NCBI RefSeq assembly: GCF_001428525.1
Contig: NZ_LMHW01000017.1
Coordinates: forward strand, 248,001-312,000
Length of the DNA: 64,000 nt
Direction of reading: 5' to 3'
From: Flavobacterium sp. Root186
Lineage (GTDB): Bacteria > Bacteroidota > Bacteroidia > Flavobacteriales > Flavobacteriaceae
The position numbers and the translations under genes were made by a program. Below, piece after piece: positions 63,658 through 64,000 of this stretch (its first letter is position 1; every line of letters starts with the position of its first letter). The notes beneath the pieces are model-generated. The model saw only the letters and a program-made list of their open reading frames with translations. It made no database searches and was not told the DNA's origin.

Positions 63658-64000
63658 ATCCAGACAAACAATAGAAGAACTCTCCAAATTTGATGACTTT
63701 TTCAATACCTCAGGAACTGAATGCTGGCAAAAACCTTCCGGAAGTATCAATTTATATGTCTTCTCAATAATTTACGAAACTGCCGCAGAGCTTGAAAAAA
63801 AATATAAAGAACTCAGAGATCACATTGCAGTAAGTTTTCAAAGCAAAAGAGATAGTCATGCAGAACGCTGGAATTTATACTTGCTGTATTTGGTAAAAGA
63901 AGATGTACCTGAAGAGCTTAAACAGATAATACTACAAGATAAATTTTCTGCACGAAAAATGGTATGCAGGATCGAAAACAATCAAATTAATGATGATTAT
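63644..64000 (+). CDS. Probable ABC-3C middle component 1, runs off right edge
   Basis: From the ATG at 63644 (MQLVKSRQTIEELSKFDDFF) 119 codons are open to the edge. The segment ERWNLYLLYLVKEDVPEELK followed by DKFSARKMVCRIEN matches my memory of the MC1-type middle component of ABC three-component systems. It overlaps the protease stop by 14 bases, so it is translated with it. An SMC-like ABC ATPase is expected beyond the window. Not complete, so the call is tentative. Confidence 0.6.
   Translation, partial: MQLVKSRQTIEELSKFDDFFNTSGTECWQKPSGSINLYVFSIIYETAAELEKKYKELRDHIAVSFQSKRDSHAERWNLYLLYLVKEDVPEELKQIILQDKFSARKMVCRIENNQINDDY

Noticed and set aside
1..64000. CRISPR arrays, tRNA or rRNA genes
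   Set aside because: No repeat-spacer pattern and no tRNA or rRNA-like sequence was seen on either strand.

Overview
The window looks like part of a large integrative and conjugative element (ICE) from a Bacteroidota host, most likely Flavobacterium or a close relative. The reasons are low GC, a SusC/SusD pair, RteC, a CTnDOT-style transfer region in the order traA-B-D-E-F-G-I-J-K-L-M-N, MobA/MobB/MobC mobilisation genes, a DUF3945/DUF4099 protein next to topoisomerase III, and a PRTRC gene cluster. No tRNA, rRNA, CRISPR array or complete ICE integrase is visible, and neither element end could be identified, so the window appears to lie wholly inside the element or to run off both of its sides.

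Layout from left to right: (1) 1-780, a serine recombinase running off the left edge and a small overlapping gene. (2) 1104-12148, a very AT-rich defence island on the minus strand: a single-chain SIR2-APAZ-prokaryotic Argonaute with three small companion genes, a PDDEXK nuclease-like protein, a decayed MazG-like pyrophosphohydrolase, a single-polypeptide restriction-methylation-specificity protein and an XRE regulator with a palindromic candidate operator. (3) 12245-12571, a strongly folded intergenic region. (4) 12613-23078, a cargo block: SusC, SusD, S9 peptidase, then on the other strand a Cys-rich DUF6520 peptide, a MauE-like membrane protein, an AraC/PAS regulator and a DUF7793-type protein. 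(5) 23324-27237, an alpha-oxoamine synthase/GNAT fusion, RteC and an excisionase-like HTH protein, with repeated TTGCCAAT-type sites upstream. (6) 27319-36262, DUF3945, topB, ORF6N, mobC, mobB, mobA and a probable oriT. (7) 36838-47555, the tra operons. (8) 47740-54172, a nonsense-disrupted HTH gene and the PRTRC/ssb operon. (9) 54876-64000, a second AT-rich defence island: a PD-(D/E)XK protein, a RES-domain protein and AbiH; a GHKL ATPase fused to a nuclease-like domain; and a metallo-beta-lactamase, trypsin-like protease and probable ABC-3C middle-component set running off the right edge.

How it fits together: MobA and MobB would nick and carry DNA at the inverted-repeat region at 36166-36237, MobC would couple it to the Tra type IV secretion channel powered by TraG, and TopB, Ssb and the PRTRC genes probably process or maintain the element's DNA. 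RteC and the small HTH protein are the likely switch for excision and transfer. The two outer islands carry anti-phage cargo of several unrelated chemistries (NAD depletion, DNA cleavage, and candidate protease and GHKL systems). The best leads for something new are the GHKL-nuclease fusion, the MBL/protease/MC1 set, the PD-(D/E)XK/RES/AbiH trio, the single-chain SIR2-pAgo operon and the folded element at 12245-12392. All functions are inferred from reading motifs by eye; no database search was run.
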